NCBI RefSeq assembly: GCF_018122595.1
Contig: NZ_JAGRQH010000004.1
Span: 1 to 64,000, forward strand
From: Neokomagataea anthophila
Lineage (GTDB): Bacteria; Pseudomonadota; Alphaproteobacteria; Acetobacterales; Acetobacteraceae
Direction: 5' to 3'
DNA length: 64,000 nucleotides
The position numbers and the translations under genes were made by a program. Position 1 is the first letter of the stretch. Each line of letters opens with the position of its first letter. This document shows positions 63,934 through 64,000 of the stretch, in pieces. The notes under the pieces are model-generated. The model did no database searches and was not told the origin of the DNA. It worked only from the letters and a program-made list of their open reading frames with translations.

Positions 63934-64000
63934 GTGCCCCCCGGAAAAGTATCCATTTTAAAGTAGAGTCCGTTTTGAGAAGGAACCGGACCTATGAAGC
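63934..64000 (+). other. Possible left end of a second mobile element
   Basis: From 63934 the transposase similarity ends. The new sequence begins GTGCCCCCCGGAAAAG and reaches an ATG at 63994 preceded by AGAAGGA (63979-63985). This looks like the left end and first reading frame of another insertion sequence, possibly IS3-type, but the window ends seven bases into the frame. Confidence 0.35.

Noticed and set aside
1-64000. CRISPR arrays or long tandem repeats
   Set aside because: No regularly spaced direct repeats were seen; the repeats present are isolated hairpins.

Overview
The window looks like a chromosomal segment of an alphaproteobacterium, most probably an acetic acid bacterium (Acetobacteraceae). 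This is inferred from remembered family resemblance, not from a search. Supporting signs are a dusB - ntrC-like - ntrY - ntrX - hfq - hflX gene order, a SUV3-type helicase followed by a DUF1737 protein, a class II DAHP synthase, and an alphaproteobacterial-type rRNA operon leader at the left edge. Most of the window is moderately GC-rich and densely coding. Two blocks are clearly AT-rich: about 18350-20340 and 62700-63010.

Layout. 1-140: minus-strand rRNA promoter and leader, with the 16S gene lying off the left end. 241-6685: clpB, an aldo/keto reductase, a lipoprotein and a DUF2252 protein. 6766-14491: a minus-strand heavy-metal RND efflux system (outer-membrane factor, adaptor, CzcA-like pump) with a two-component regulator. 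14632-20336: a DUF885 protein, pabB-pabC for 4-aminobenzoate, and an AT-rich GGDEF/degenerate-EAL gene. 20378-27622: dusB, a shrunken NtrC-like protein, ntrY, ntrX, hfq and hflX. 27678-30077: a small protein, pyrD, a small membrane protein and a histidine phosphatase. 30372-34952: rmlBACD (dTDP-L-rhamnose) and a glycosyltransferase. 35029-38588: a tiny membrane protein, an APH-fold phosphotransferase and znuABC with a Zur-like operator. 38701-44768: a YbaK-like deacylase and a MarR-linked FUSC/HlyD/outer-membrane-factor efflux operon. 45114-51021: a TauD-type dioxygenase and two TonB-dependent receptors. 51307-55288: tRNA-Ala(GGC), maf, an acidic protein, a nicotinate phosphoribosyltransferase and DAHP synthase. 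55727-59365: a secreted protein, YceI, glutathione reductase and ferredoxin-NADP reductase. 59570-62669: the SUV3-like helicase, a DUF1737 protein and an XRE regulator. 63012-64000: a tRNA-Arg(CCU) gene split by a group I intron, followed closely by a broken IS6-family element.

The most notable feature is the 236-nt intron, which interrupts the tRNA-Arg(CCU) anticodon loop directly after the anticodon. It has recognisable group I core elements and no open reading frame of its own. Other points of interest are the apparent loss of NtrB and of the NtrC receiver domain and Walker A motif while NtrY/NtrX remain, an NtrX without the sigma-54 contact loop, the AT-rich cyclic-di-GMP gene whose composition boundary lies inside the 3' end of pabC, and a near-consensus Zur box in front of znuA. 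I found no CRISPR array, no prophage and no clearly novel multi-gene defence or biosynthetic system.
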